Position numbers and translations under genes: made by a program
Assembly (NCBI GenBank): GCA_017848055.1
Contig: JAGALZ010000010.1
Location: 1 to 64,000, forward strand
Length of the DNA stretch: 64,000 bases
Direction: 5' to 3'
From: Oscillospiraceae bacterium
GTDB lineage: Bacteria; Bacillota; Clostridia; Oscillospirales; Ruminococcaceae
Notes under the pieces: generated by a model
Seen by the model: only the letters and a program-made list of their open reading frames with translations
Database searches by the model: none
What the model was told of the DNA's origin: nothing
Part shown: one piece after another, positions 25,897-35,204 of the stretch
Layout: each line of letters starts with the position of its first letter
Position numbering within the stretch: position 1 is the stretch's first letter

Positions 25897-27087
25897 GTGG
25901 CAAGAGAAAAAACCTACCAGACAGATATAAGAAAAGCCAGAAAGCAACAGCAGAGAAAGCGTAAAATGCGCAGACTCATTGCAATAACCGCAGTTGCGTG
26001 TATAGCGCTTGCCGCTGTGCTCACAAGTGAAGCGTGGCTTCCGAAGCTGAAAAATTCGCTCAAGGGTGCCGCCGATAAGGTTACAAATAAGGATTCAAAC
26101 GTCGAGCAGGGCGAGTTCCCGATAGATATCGGAGAAACAAACAATTCCGAGGTATATACCTTCGGAGATAATCTTGCTCTCGTTACCGATACAAATGTTA
26201 TAATTTTTGATAAGGACGGAAATAAGCTCAAGTCCGTACAGCATAAGCTTGCAAACCCGATAGGTGTCTGCGGCGAGGACATGGTTCTTCTGTACGACAA
26301 GGGCGGATACAGCCTTATGACAATCGGCAAGGACGGCGAGGTATACTCCAAAATGTTCACCGAGCAGATAATCCTTGCAAAGCTTGGTTCAACCGACTAT
26401 GCCGCAGTAGTAACCCAGACAGATAAGTATGCCGCATACCTTACTGTCTATGACGCGAAGGGCAAGGAAACCTTCCTCTGGTCGAATACCCAGCGTGTGA
26501 CAGACCTTACTCTCAATGCCGAGGGAAACGGCTGTATACTTACCTCGATTAGGGCAAAGGACGGCCAGCTCTGGGGAAGCGTAACAGCACTTAGCTTTAC
26601 ACAGACCGAGCCGGTGTTTACTATCGACAATATTCCCGCTATGATATATGATACAGTGTATTCACAGGAAGGCTCCTTCTGGGCACTTTCCGATACAAGA
26701 CTTATGCATATGTCGCAAAGCGGAGAGATTATTTCTCAGTACGATTTTGATACCGCCCTCAAGGCAGCCGCAATGGATACAAGAATTGCCGCAGTAGTCG
26801 AGAAGGGTGTAACAAGAGAAAGCTTTGAGCTGACAGTTGCATTCTCTCAGTCAACCGATATCAAAAAGCACGTTATCGAAGGCGAATGCAAGCAGATGCT
26901 TTGCTACGATAACAAAATCTACATACTCACGAATGACAGTATGTTCGTTTTCGATGAGGACGGAGAACAGAGCGGAAGATATAAGGTGTCTTCCGATTAC
27001 AGCAGCTTCGTTATTATTGACGGAGAGGTTTTTGCTAAGGATTATCAGTGCATATACAAAGTAGACCTCTCAGATAACCAGGATTAA
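25897..27087 (+). CDS. DUF5711 family membrane-anchored protein
   Basis: A 396-residue protein. It has a basic cytoplasmic N-terminus (RKARKQQQRKRKMRRL), one membrane helix at about residues 31-50 and an extracellular region of about 340 residues. That region has repeating beta-strand blocks (TFGDNLALVTDTNVIIFDKD, GKETFLWSNTQRVTDLTL), consistent with a beta-propeller. DUF5711 proteins are found mainly in Clostridia and have no settled function. The GTG at 25897 has GAAAGGAGATGG upstream; an upstream in-frame TTG overlaps that site. The CvpA-family pseudogene follows 18 bases later, suggesting a shared cell-envelope role. Confidence 0.78.
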   Translation: MAREKTYQTDIRKARKQQQRKRKMRRLIAITAVACIALAAVLTSEAWLPKLKNSLKGAADKVTNKDSNVEQGEFPIDIGETNNSEVYTFGDNLALVTDTNVIIFDKDGNKLKSVQHKLANPIGVCGEDMVLLYDKGGYSLMTIGKDGEVYSKMFTEQIILAKLGSTDYAAVVTQTDKYAAYLTVYDAKGKETFLWSNTQRVTDLTLNAEGNGCILTSIRAKDGQLWGSVTALSFTQTEPVFTIDNIPAMIYDTVYSQEGSFWALSDTRLMHMSQSGEIISQYDFDTALKAAAMDTRIAAVVEKGVTRESFELTVAFSQSTDIKKHVIEGECKQMLCYDNKIYILTNDSMFVFDEDGEQSGRYKVSSDYSSFVIIDGEVFAKDYQCIYKVDLSDNQD

Positions 27088-27105
27088 AACCGAAAGGATA
27101 AACCT

Positions 27106-27963
27106 ATGACCATTTTACTCGATGTTATAGCAGTCGGAATTATAGTGCTGTTTGCAGTATTAGGATATAAGAGAGGAGTTTCGCACTCAATCAGAACGCT
27201 TGTCGTAATTGCGGCAGCAGTAGCTTCTGCGTATTTTCTCTCAGACCCTATCACAGATTCCATATATAACGGTTCATTTAAGCAGGATATTACCTCGTCA
27301 ATTGCTGAGTCTTTAGAGGAGCAGAATGCCCCTAAGACCGTAAAAGAAGCTCTCGAGGAAAAGTTTGATATAAAGCTTTCTGCGAAGGATGTCCAGCGTG
27401 TCGCAGAGTCGGAAAGACCGGTCGCACTTGAAATCAAGCTTATCTCAAAGGAATAGGGCGTAACCCTTACTGAGAGCGAAATCAATAAGGAAATCAAAGG
27501 CTTCTTCTCTGCTGAAAAGCTCGAGGAAAGCCTCGGCGAGAACTCAAAGACGGCAGTAGAATTTGCACAAAAGCTTGTTGACCACGGCGAGGAAAAGCTC
27601 TCGGATATGATAAAGGCATTTGCTGATTCTGATTATGACAGAGCCGCAAAGAAGATAGAAAAAACTGTTGCAAGGCCTGCAATAAAGTCGGTTATCAAGC
27701 CGCTTTGCATGATACTTCTGTTTATAGTGACAATAGTTATTGTAAAGCTTGCGTTCTTTGTGCTTTCTGTCGCAAAGATTATTCCGATTGCAAAAACGGG
27801 AGCTTCCGCAGTAGGTGCACTCTTCGGACTCGGCCAGGCAATGCTCATCCTGCTTCTTCTTGCAACCGCACTTTCCAGCGCAATGAGAAGCGAGGCAATT
27901 CCTTCTTCACTTATAACAGAGCAGATGATAGAAGATACAATAGTGTTCAAGGCGTTTTACTAA
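27106..27963 (+). pseudogene. CvpA family membrane protein, split by an in-frame TAG
   Basis: The frame runs unbroken from 27106 to 27963 (285 residues) except for one TAG at 27454-27456. The N-terminal part (116 codons) has the CvpA-type start VIAVGIIVLFAVLGYKRGVS with two hydrophobic helices. The C-terminal part from 27607 has two more (MILLFIVTIVIVKLAFFVLS and the ALFGLGQAMLILLLLATALS segment), again typical of CvpA/colicin V production-family proteins. Between them the read-through sequence is charged and helical and continues naturally. There is no SD or good start just after the TAG. A CAG-to-TAG change is the simplest cause. Whether it is a true nonsense mutation, a sequencing error or a suppressed codon cannot be decided here. 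Confidence 0.8.
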
Positions 27964-27988
27964 ACGCTGAAAGGAGATATATTTACAG

Positions 27989-30265
27989 ATGATGATGTGT
28001 TCCAGATGCAAGAAAAGACCTGCCGCAGTGTTTATTACAACAATGAACGGCTCCGAAAAGAAGAACGAGGGGCTGTGTCTTGTCTGCGCAAAGGAGCTTG
28101 GCATCTCTCAGGTAGACGATTATTTAAAGCAGATGGGCATAAGCGACGAGGAGCTTGAAAGCTTCACAAATCAGCTTATGGATATGTCCGAAAACGGCTC
28201 GTTTGAGCTTGGCGGAAATGACACAATGCCTAACTTTTTGAGCAGCCTTTTCGGCGGTCAGTCAATGGGCAATGATATGGAAAATGCATTTTCCGAAGGT
28301 GATAAAAGCTCGCATAAGAAGGATAAGAAGAAAAAAGCGTCTAAGGAAAAGGAGCTTAAGTTCCTTCCTAAGTTCTGCACAAATCTTACCGAAAAAGCAA
28401 GAGAAGGCAAGATGGACAATATAATCGGCAGAGATAAGGAAATCGAAAGAGTTGTCCAGATTCTCTCCAGAAGAACAAAGAACAACCCTTGCCTTATCGG
28501 TGAGCCGGGCGTAGGTAAAACAGCAATCGCCGAGGGTATCGCTCAGAGAATTGCAAGCGGCGATGTCCCCGTCCATATAAAGAACAAGGAGCTTTACCTT
28601 TTGGACCTTACCGCACTCGTTGCAGGTACTCAGTTCAGAGGACAGTTCGAGGGTAGATGTAAAGGTCTTATCGATGAGGTTGTAGAGCAGGGTAACGTTA
28701 TTTTGTTCATCGACGAGGTGCATAACCTTGTCGGCGCAGGTGACAGCTCCGAAGGCTCTATGAATGCCGCAAATATTATGAAGCCTGCCCTCTCAAGAGG
28801 CGAAATCCAGGTAATCGGTGCAACAACCTTCAAGGAGTACCGTAAGCATATCGAAAAGGACTCAGCCCTCGAAAGACGTTTCCAGCCGGTTACGGTAAAC
28901 GAGCCGACGGTAGAGGATACATTTGAGGTTCTCAAGGGCGTAAAGAAGTATTACGAGCAGCACCACAGAGTCCATATTTCAGACGAGCTTTTAAGAAAGT
29001 GTGCAGTGCTTTCCGAAAGATATATAAACGACAGATTCCTGCCCGATAAGGCAATCGACCTTCTCGACGAGGCTTGTGCTTGTGCAAGCATAAAATGCCC
29101 CGAAATCGCCCAGGTGCAGACTCTCAACGATGAGCTCTTGAAGCACGAAAAGACACTTTCCGAGCTTGAAACAAACGAAACTCCCGACTTTGAGGCAATC
29201 GCAACCGAAAAGGCAGAGGCCGAGAAAATCAAGCACCAGCTCATTGAGCTTGAAAAAATCACATCCCAGCTCCAGGTTACAGACGAGGATATTTCGAAGG
29301 TAATCGAGCTCTGGACAGGAATTTTAGCAAATAAGATTTCCCAGAGTGAAATGGAAAAGGTTAAGGGCCTCGAAGAAGCTCTCAAGAAGCGTGTAATCGG
29401 CCAGGATGAAGCAATCAGAAAGGTCGCAAACGCAGTAAAGAGAACAAGAGTCCACCTTACAAAGAGAATAAGACCTGCAAGCTTTATTTTCGTAGGCCCG
29501 ACGGGTGTCGGAAAAACTGAGCTTGTAAAGGTTCTCGGAGAAGAGCTTTTCGATGCTACCGAGCCGGTAATAAGAGTTGATATGTCCGAGTATATGGAAA
29601 AGCATACAGTCGCAAGACTCATAGGCTCACCTCCTGGATATGTCGGCTACGACGACGCAGGTCAGCTCACCGAGAAGGTAAGAAGAAGACCGTACTCAGT
29701 GGTTCTGTTTGACGAAATCGAAAAAGCTCACCCCGACGTTATGAATATTATGCTCCAGATTTTAGACGAGGGCAAGGTCAACGACGCTCAGGGAAGAAGC
29801 GTATCATTTGAAAATACCGTTATCGTTATGACCTCAAATGCAGGCTCAACCGATAAGGATACAGGTGTCGGCTTTAATAAAACAAGTGCCGATATCACAA
29901 GAGAAAGAGCAATGAAGGCACTCTCGCAGTTTCTGCGTCCCGAATTTCTGGGCAGAGTCGACGAGATTGTCGTGTTCAATCCTCTCACAGAAGAAAATTA
30001 TGCCGATATCGCAGCTCTGATGCTCGGCGAAATGAAGGAGCCTCTGCTTGAAAAGGGAATAAAGCTCGTGTTCGACGAAAACGCATGCAAGCTGTGTGCT
30101 AAGAAGGCGTACGGCAAAAAGCTCGGTGCAAGAGATATAAGACGTGTTATCAGAGAGGAAATCGAGGAGCTCGTAGCCGATGTAATCATCGAAAACGGCG
30201 AGGGTAAGCTTATCGGTATATCCATCTCTGCAAAGGATGATAAGTTTATCGTGGATACTCTGTAA
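27989..30265 (+). CDS. ClpE/ClpC-type AAA+ unfoldase with N-terminal zinc finger
   Basis: A Clp/Hsp100 ATPase of 758 residues that should unfold proteins for ClpP. It starts with a four-Cys zinc finger (Cys4, Cys7, Cys30, Cys33) instead of the double ClpN repeat, as in ClpE. The first AAA+ module has Walker [16 protein letters not shown] and Walker [17 protein letters not shown] coiled middle domain spans about residues 385-435. The second module has Walker [15 protein letters not shown] and Walker [19 protein letters not shown] tripeptide ([12 protein letters not shown]) sits where ClpC-type proteins contact ClpP. No CtsR-McsA-McsB genes are nearby. ClpE is the closest name, but ClpC cannot be excluded. 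Confidence 0.9.
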   Translation: MMMCSRCKKRPAAVFITTMNGSEKKNEGLCLVCAKELGISQVDDYLKQMGISDEELESFTNQLMDMSENGSFELGGNDTMPNFLSSLFGGQSMGNDMENAFSEGDKSSHKKDKKKKASKEKELKFLPKFCTNLTEKAREGKMDNIIGRDKEIERVVQILSRRTKNNPCLIGEPGVGKTAIAEGIAQRIASGDVPVHIKNKELYLLDLTALVAGTQFRGQFEGRCKGLIDEVVEQGNVILFIDEVHNLVGAGDSSEGSMNAANIMKPALSRGEIQVIGATTFKEYRKHIEKDSALERRFQPVTVNEPTVEDTFEVLKGVKKYYEQHHRVHISDELLRKCAVLSERYINDRFLPDKAIDLLDEACACASIKCPEIAQVQTLNDELLKHEKTLSELETNETPDFEAIATEKAEAEKIKHQLIELEKITSQLQVTDEDISKVIELWTGILANKISQSEMEKVKGLEEALKKRVIGQDEAIRKVANAVKRTRVHLTKRIRPASFIFVGPTGVGKTELVKVLGEELFDATEPVIRVDMSEYMEKHTVARLIGSPPGYVGYDDAGQLTEKVRRRPYSVVLFDEIEKAHPDVMNIMLQILDEGKVNDAQGRSVSFENTVIVMTSNAGSTDKDTGVGFNKTSADITRERAMKALSQFLRPEFLGRVDEIVVFNPLTEENYADIAALMLGEMKEPLLEKGIKLVFDENACKLCAKKAYGKKLGARDIRRVIREEIEELVADVIIENGEGKLIGISISAKDDKFIVDTL

Positions 30266-30283
30266 AGAGAGGTGAAAAGGCTT

Positions 30284-31012
30284 ATGACAGCATTCGTAAC
30301 AGGTGGCTCAGGTGCAATAGGCGGTGCGATTTGTGTTGCACTTTCAAAGCTTGGCTTTGATGTCGTCGTCGGGTATAATTCCGATGAGCAAAGTGCAAAA
30401 AGCATTGCAGAAAAAATCGAAGAAAACGGCTCGAAGGCAGTTGCCGTTAAGTGCAACGTCGCAGACCCGCAGGAAGCTAAGAACGCAGTTTCTGTGTGCG
30501 AGCAGAGTCTTGGCGAAATAGAGCTTCTTGTCAATAACGCAGGAGTTGCGGATATAAACCTGTTTACACACGTTTCTGACGAGAGAATGCAGGAAATAAT
30601 GAGCATAAACCTTATGGGTGCTATGTATATGTCAAAAGCCGTTTTGCCGAAAATGATTAACCGCAAAAGAGGAAATATCATAAATATCTCGTCAATGTGG
30701 GGAGAGGTCGGTGCATCCTGCGAGGTCGTGTATTCAGCCTCAAAAGCAGGACTTATCGGCTTTACAAAAGCGCTTGCCAAGGAAGTCGGCCTGTCCGGCA
30801 TAAGAGTTAACTGCATAACGGCAGGTATGATTGATACCCCCATGAATAAAGGCTTTACACAAGACGAGATAGCAGAAATAATAGACGAAATCCCGCTTTC
30901 CAGAATGGGCAAGCCTTCTGATATCGCCAATGCCGTAGCTTTTTTATCAAGCGAAAAAGCATCATATATCACAGGTGCCACAATTAAGGTAAACGGCGGA
31001 ATGTGCATTTAA
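30284..31012 (+). CDS. SDR-family reductase (YmfI/FabG-like)
   Basis: A short-chain dehydrogenase/reductase of 242 residues. The nucleotide-binding motif is FVTGGSGAIGGAIC, NNAG is present (LVNNAGVADIN), and the catalytic Ser-Tyr-Lys are in INISSMWGEVGASCEVVYSASKAGL. It resembles both 3-oxoacyl-ACP reductase FabG and YmfI, which modifies elongation factor P with 5-aminopentanone; the lack of other fatty-acid genes here makes FabG less likely. The ATG at 30284 follows AGAGAGGTG. An in-frame GTG at 30272 lies in that SD and is less likely. Confidence 0.8.
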   Translation: MTAFVTGGSGAIGGAICVALSKLGFDVVVGYNSDEQSAKSIAEKIEENGSKAVAVKCNVADPQEAKNAVSVCEQSLGEIELLVNNAGVADINLFTHVSDERMQEIMSINLMGAMYMSKAVLPKMINRKRGNIINISSMWGEVGASCEVVYSASKAGLIGFTKALAKEVGLSGIRVNCITAGMIDTPMNKGFTQDEIAEIIDEIPLSRMGKPSDIANAVAFLSSEKASYITGATIKVNGGMCI

Positions 31013-31024
31013 GGAGTTGACAAA

Positions 31025-32041
31025 ATGGCAAACCATATCGCAACAATAACAAAGCTTGCAAACGAAAAGAATATCGATATCGCAACGCTTACCGAGCTTT
31101 TAGAGCAGAGAAACGACGGCATTATGTCGTTTATATCGGTCAAGGCAAGAAAGGCAATGAGCGAAGCCTTCGACGGAAAAATAACAATCAAGGGTGCCGT
31201 GTCAATCTCCAGCGTCTGCAAGGGTGACTGCTTTTTCTGCGGTATAAGAAAGAGCAATATGAACTGTAAGCGTTTCACTCTTACAGCCGATGAAATTATC
31301 GAAAGAGTGGCATTCGGTTATGAAAAGGGAATACGCCTTTTTGAGCTTCGTGGCGGAGAAAATGAGGAGTTTTCCGACAGCGAGCTTTGTGCCATAGTTT
31401 CAAAAATCAAGGAAGCCTTCCCGGATGCAGAGATAGAGCTTGCCCTGGGACAGAAAAAATACAGCTCCCTGCTTGCTTATTTCAGAGCAGGTGTCAAGGG
31501 CTATACACTTAGATTCGAGGCTTCAAATAACGAAACCTATTCAAGACTCTGTCCTACAAATTCCATAGACCAAAGACAGATTTCTATCGCATATTTAAAG
31601 CAGGTCGGCTTTGAGTACGGAACAGGCTTTCTCGTTGGCGCACCGTTCAAGAAAGCGCCCGAGCTTGCGCAGGATATCCTCTATATCAAGGAGTCAAATC
31701 CCGATGTAATAGACATCTCTCCGTTCATTCCACATAAGGATACACCGCTTGCAAAGTTCAAGGCAGGCTCTGCCGAGGAAACGCTGTTTGTAATCTCGCT
31801 TTTAAGACTGCTTTGCCCGAATGCCAAGATTGTAGCAAACGAGTCGCTCGATGTCCTTATGGAAAAGGGTAGAAAAATGGCAATGACCGCAGGTGCGAAT
31901 GTCGTTACCGTTTCACTCGATACCGCCGATAAGGCAGAGTGCTATAATATCTACGACAGCGAAATTGAGTACATAGAGCCTGAAAAGGTAATAGCAAAAA
32001 CAAAGTCAAGAATTGAAAAATTCGGCTTTAAAGCAAATTAA
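31025..32041 (+). CDS. hydE: [FeFe]-hydrogenase maturase HydE (radical SAM)
   Basis: A radical SAM enzyme that helps build the 2Fe subcluster of the [FeFe]-hydrogenase active site. It has 338 residues. The CX3CX2C cluster motif is Cys65, Cys69, Cys72 (VCKGDCFFCG). The FELRGGENEEFSD segment matches the SAM-binding GGE region. The TIM-barrel C-terminal part includes IDISPFIPHKDTPL, a HydE signature, and NVVTVSLDTADKAEC near the end. HydF follows 17 bases later. Presence of HydE and HydF implies an active [FeFe]-hydrogenase elsewhere in the genome and hence an anaerobic fermentative life. Confidence 0.94.
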   Translation: MANHIATITKLANEKNIDIATLTELLEQRNDGIMSFISVKARKAMSEAFDGKITIKGAVSISSVCKGDCFFCGIRKSNMNCKRFTLTADEIIERVAFGYEKGIRLFELRGGENEEFSDSELCAIVSKIKEAFPDAEIELALGQKKYSSLLAYFRAGVKGYTLRFEASNNETYSRLCPTNSIDQRQISIAYLKQVGFEYGTGFLVGAPFKKAPELAQDILYIKESNPDVIDISPFIPHKDTPLAKFKAGSAEETLFVISLLRLLCPNAKIVANESLDVLMEKGRKMAMTAGANVVTVSLDTADKAECYNIYDSEIEYIEPEKVIAKTKSRIEKFGFKAN

Positions 32042-32058
32042 GTAAAGAGGTCTTTCGA

Positions 32059-33237
32059 ATGAGCCTTAACTCAACCCCAAACGCCAATAGAATACACATC
32101 GGAATTTTCGGTAAAAGAAATGCAGGCAAGTCAAGCCTCATAAATGCACTTACAAACCAGCCGATTGCAATTGTTTCCGATGTCGCAGGAACAACCACCG
32201 ACCCCGTGTCGAAAGCTATGGAGCTTCTGCCGCTCGGCCCAGTTGTCATTACCGATACAGCAGGAATCGACGATATCGGTGAGCTTGGAAAAATGCGTGT
32301 CGAGCGCTCACTTTCACAGCTTGCAAAAACCGATATCGCAGTCTATGCAGTGTCTTGCGAAAATGATATCGATAGTAGCGATATGCAGGTAATAGAGCGT
32401 ATCCGAAAAATGAATATCCCGCTTATCGTCGTAAGAACAAAGTCCGATAAAGCGGAAGGCTTCAAGGCAGGGAATGGCGAAATCGTGCTGTCCTCAGCAA
32501 CCGGAGAGGGTATAGAGGAGCTTAAGAAGGCTCTCGTGCTTGCACTCCCCGATAAGGAGAAAAGCTGCCTCATAAGCGATATCGTGGGCGAAGGCGACGC
32601 CGTTGTGCTGGTTATCCCTATAGACGAGTCAGCTCCGAAGGGCAGACTTATCCTTCCGCAGCAGCAGGTTCTCAGAGAAGCCCTCGACAGCAAGGCAATC
32701 GCAATAGCAACCCAGCCTGATACACTCATAAAAACTATCGAAACTCTAAATGCCCCGCCGAAGCTCGTAATCACCGATTCTCAGGTTTTCGGTAAGGTTT
32801 CAAAAATGCTCCCCGACAGTATCCCGCTTACCTCGTTTTCGATACTCATGGCAAGATACAAGGGCATACTCACTACCGCTTCAAAGGCGGCTATGTCTAT
32901 AGAAAGCCTTGAAGACGGCGACAAGGTGCTTATCTCCGAGGGCTGTACACACCATAGACAGTGCGGAGATATCGGCACTGTAAAGCTTCCTGCCTGGATT
33001 AAAAAGCATACAGGTAAGGAGCTTAAGTTCGAGTTTACAAGCGGAACAGATTTCCCTGATAATCTAAGCGATTATAAGCTCATTGTCCATTGCGGCGGCT
33101 GTATGCTGACAGAAAGGGAAGTCACCTACCGCTATAAATCCGCAAAGGCACAGAACGTTCCTATCACAAATTACGGAATACTCATAGCCTATATGAACGG
33201 CATTTTAGAAAGAACACTAAAGCCTTTTGAAAAATAA
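32059..33237 (+). CDS. hydF: [FeFe]-hydrogenase maturation GTPase HydF
   Basis: The scaffold GTPase that receives the 2Fe precursor and delivers it to the hydrogenase. It has 392 residues. The GTPase domain has G1 (IFGKRNAGKSSLINALT), a G2 threonine region (SDVAGTTTDPV), G3 (ITDTAGIDDIG) and G4 (VVRTKSDK). The C-terminal [4Fe-4S] domain has the HydF pattern CxH ... HCxxC (EGCTHHRQCGD and VHCGGCMLTE). The ATG follows AAAGAGGTCTTTCGA. HydG, the third maturase, is not in this window. Confidence 0.95.
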   Translation: MSLNSTPNANRIHIGIFGKRNAGKSSLINALTNQPIAIVSDVAGTTTDPVSKAMELLPLGPVVITDTAGIDDIGELGKMRVERSLSQLAKTDIAVYAVSCENDIDSSDMQVIERIRKMNIPLIVVRTKSDKAEGFKAGNGEIVLSSATGEGIEELKKALVLALPDKEKSCLISDIVGEGDAVVLVIPIDESAPKGRLILPQQQVLREALDSKAIAIATQPDTLIKTIETLNAPPKLVITDSQVFGKVSKMLPDSIPLTSFSILMARYKGILTTASKAAMSIESLEDGDKVLISEGCTHHRQCGDIGTVKLPAWIKKHTGKELKFEFTSGTDFPDNLSDYKLIVHCGGCMLTEREVTYRYKSAKAQNVPITNYGILIAYMNGILERTLKPFEK

Positions 33238-33238
33238 A

Positions 33239-33270
33239 CGGCAGTATCGCTCTTGCGGTACCGCCGCTTA
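33239..33270. terminator. Hairpin between hydF and a convergent small gene
   Basis: CGGCAGTATCGC (33239-33250) pairs with GCGGTACCGCCG (33255-33266), allowing G-U pairs. It lies between the convergent stops of hydF and the minus-strand gene. The T-run is poor on the plus strand (CTTATCCTATTTC). Confidence 0.5.
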
Positions 33271-33272
33271 TC

Positions 33273-33467
33273 CTATTTCTTGTTTTCGTCAACTCTTACC
33301 TTTGCATCGATGATGTTCTCCTCGCTGACGTTGTAAACCCTGCCGTTGTTTGCAGTGTAATTGTCAGTGATGATGTTTGTTTCACCCTCAGGTGCGGCAA
33401 TGTGTCTTGGACGATATATCTTTGTCCCGTCAAGAGCATCATATATGGGACTTTTCTGCTTATCCAT
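33273..33467 (-). CDS. Small hypothetical hydrophilic protein
   Basis: A 64-residue soluble protein with a very strong SD on the minus strand (AAAGGAAGGGGTTAT before the ATG). The sequence is polar (MDKQKSPIYDALDGTKIYRP, later NIITDNYTANNGRVYNVSEE, ending in DENKK), with no membrane segment or Cys. It stands alone between hydF (convergent) and a divergent membrane-protein gene. I do not recognise it; its length and RBS support a real gene. Confidence 0.7.
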   Translation of the reverse strand: MDKQKSPIYDALDGTKIYRPRHIAAPEGETNIITDNYTANNGRVYNVSEENIIDAKVRVDENKK

Positions 33468-33572
33468 ATAACCCCTTCCTTTCTTCTTTATATATTATCT
33501 GAAGAAAAGAATAAAGCTATCCCATAAAAAATATACCATAAGATTTATAAATCACCGAAAGGATAATTAAAA

Positions 33573-34139
33573 ATGGCACTTCTTAATAACACACAGCTTC
33601 GCAGAAAATCATACCTCAGACTTTTGCTCAGGTATGTCGGCGTTACCTTCATAGGACTCAGCTTTGCACTTTTCTATGTTGTAGCAAGAAAGGGCATGGG
33701 CGCATTTGCAAATGTAATATTCTCCTTCTGCACAATCAGCTGTATGCTCTGCCTCTATGCCGATTTGTGTTTAAAGCTCGGCGGAGAAATGGGCGGAAAC
33801 GTAAGACTCCATAAGGAAAAAGACTGCCCGAAGCACGGAATGCTGCTGGGAATTCTTTCAACAATACCGTATTATGTTACCTACATAATTCTCGTACTTT
33901 CCAAAGCAGGTGTTATAGGAAACTTCTTCGGCTGGTTCAAGCTTATAAATTCGCCGTACCTGCCGCTTCTTGACCTTTTCGGAAAAGCTGATACAAAAGC
34001 AGCCGCTATCCCGATTGATTACCTTATTATCTTCGCAATCTTCCCGGTTATCAATATCGTAGTGTGTCACCTTTGCTATAAGATAAGCTACGAGCGTATA
34101 GATGTCGCAAAAAAGGTGCTTTATAAAAATAAAGACTGA
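33573..34139 (+). CDS. Hypothetical four-helix membrane protein
   Basis: A 188-residue integral membrane protein with about four hydrophobic segments (near residues 22-42, 47-68, 92-112 and 148-168). A Lys/His/Cys-containing loop lies between the second and third (VRLHKEKDCPKHGM). The family is not recognised. It starts with an ATG after GAAAGGATAATTAAAA and ends just before a strong terminator, so it looks monocistronic. It is divergent from the small minus-strand gene, with a 105-base shared upstream region. Confidence 0.72.
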   Translation: MALLNNTQLRRKSYLRLLLRYVGVTFIGLSFALFYVVARKGMGAFANVIFSFCTISCMLCLYADLCLKLGGEMGGNVRLHKEKDCPKHGMLLGILSTIPYYVTYIILVLSKAGVIGNFFGWFKLINSPYLPLLDLFGKADTKAAAIPIDYLIIFAIFPVINIVVCHLCYKISYERIDVAKKVLYKNKD

Positions 34140-34154
34140 TAAATAATGAAAAAG

Positions 34155-34192
34155 CAGTATCGCATATCAAAGCGGTACTGTTATTTTTTTGC
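34155..34192 (+). terminator. Intrinsic terminator
   Basis: GCAGTATCGC (34155-34164) pairs with GCGGTACTGT (34173-34182), followed by TATTTTTTTG. It resembles the hairpin at 33239-33266. Confidence 0.85.
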
Positions 34193-34232
34193 CCGAATTG
34201 ATATCAAAACAAAAATCGCAGTCCGCTTAAAA

Positions 34233-34288
34233 TTTGACGCAGATTTTACAAAACTCATCTTTCTGACTTTACAACAGTGCGTTATAAT
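34233..34288 (+). promoter_or_regulatory. Probable PhoB-controlled promoter of the pst operon
   Basis: TATAAT at 34283-34288 lacks a normal -35. Instead TTTGAC (34233), TTTACA (34245-34250) and TTTACA (34268-34273) lie upstream at 12- and 23-base steps, like the TT(A/T)ACA direct repeats of Gram-positive Pho boxes. With phoB and phoR at the end of the operon, phosphate-starvation control is likely. The box assignment is inference. Confidence 0.5.
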
Positions 34289-34341
34289 TCAAATGTAAAC
34301 AAAAAAGGCAACCAATTTTACATCTGAAAGGACTTGTATTT

Positions 34342-35142
34342 ATGAAAAAGATTATCAGTATTCTGACAGCAGCACTTATTATGTGCACCACATTTGCAGG
34401 CTGTTCCTCTGAAAAGGAAGCAGTAGCAACAGACGGTTCAACCTCAATGGAAAAGGTTATCGGAGTTTTAGGCGAAACATTTGAAAATGACACAGGAATT
34501 ACAGTTACATATAACCCGACAGGTTCAGGCTCAGGTATCAAGGCTGTAGCCGCAGGAACCTGCGATATCGGACTTTCAAGCCGTGACCTCAAGGACGAGG
34601 AAAAGGAACAGGGCCTCACAGCTACAATCCTCGCTTATGACGGAATTGCAATTATCGTAAACCCCGAAAACCCAATTTCAGACCTTGACGTTGAAACAAT
34701 CGCTAAGATTTATACCGGCGAAATCAAGAACTGGAAGGAAATCGGCGGCAATGACAGCGAAATCGTGCTTATCGGCAGAGAAGCAGGAAGCGGTACCCGT
34801 AATGGCTTTGAATCAATCACAGACACAGAAGACAAGTGCAATTACCGCCAGCAGCTTACCTCTACAGGCGACGTTATCACAACTGTTGCAGGCAATCCTG
34901 CAGCAATCGGCTACGCATCAGTAGCATCCGTAAAGAATAACGTAAAGATGCTTACAGTAGGCGGCGTAGCTCCTACAGAGGATACAATCAAGGACGGCAG
35001 CTATGTTGTTCAGCGTCCGTTTGTGCTCGTAACAAAGACGGATGCAAAGCTTTCAGAGAGCGCACAGAAGTTCTTTGACTACATTACATCTGAAGACGCA
35101 CGAGAAGCAATTTCCTCAGCAGGCGTTGTTGCAGCAAACTAA
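34342..35142 (+). CDS. pstS: Phosphate ABC transporter substrate-binding lipoprotein
   Basis: A high-affinity phosphate-binding protein of 266 residues, held in the membrane by lipid. The signal peptide ends in the lipobox FAGC (Cys21). The binding fold shows TDGSTSMEKV, YNPTGSGSGIKAVAAGTCDI, LSSRDLKDEE and the REAGSGTRNGFES motif, all phosphate-contact regions in PstS. It begins a seven-gene operon after the probable Pho-box promoter. The ATG follows CTGAAAGGACTTGTATTT. Confidence 0.95.
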   Translation: MKKIISILTAALIMCTTFAGCSSEKEAVATDGSTSMEKVIGVLGETFENDTGITVTYNPTGSGSGIKAVAAGTCDIGLSSRDLKDEEKEQGLTATILAYDGIAIIVNPENPISDLDVETIAKIYTGEIKNWKEIGGNDSEIVLIGREAGSGTRNGFESITDTEDKCNYRQQLTSTGDVITTVAGNPAAIGYASVASVKNNVKMLTVGGVAPTEDTIKDGSYVVQRPFVLVTKTDAKLSESAQKFFDYITSEDAREAISSAGVVAAN

Positions 35143-35204
35143 GAATATATCAGACGGCGATGCGGCAGAATTCTGTCGCATAATGCCATATACGGAGCAT
35201 ACTT

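Noticed and set aside
27106..27963. Two separate genes instead of one broken CvpA gene
   Set aside because: Both parts share one frame, there is no stop other than the TAG, and no ribosome binding site precedes the second half.
28951..29622. A 223-codon minus-strand open frame opposite the Clp ATPase gene
   Set aside because: It mirrors a strongly conserved ATPase sequence and has no independent signals.
29998..31008. A 336-codon open frame on the minus strand across the end of the Clp gene and the SDR gene
   Set aside because: It lies opposite two well-supported genes, lacks an SD, and its translation is Ser/Ile/Leu-rich low-quality sequence typical of antisense shadows.
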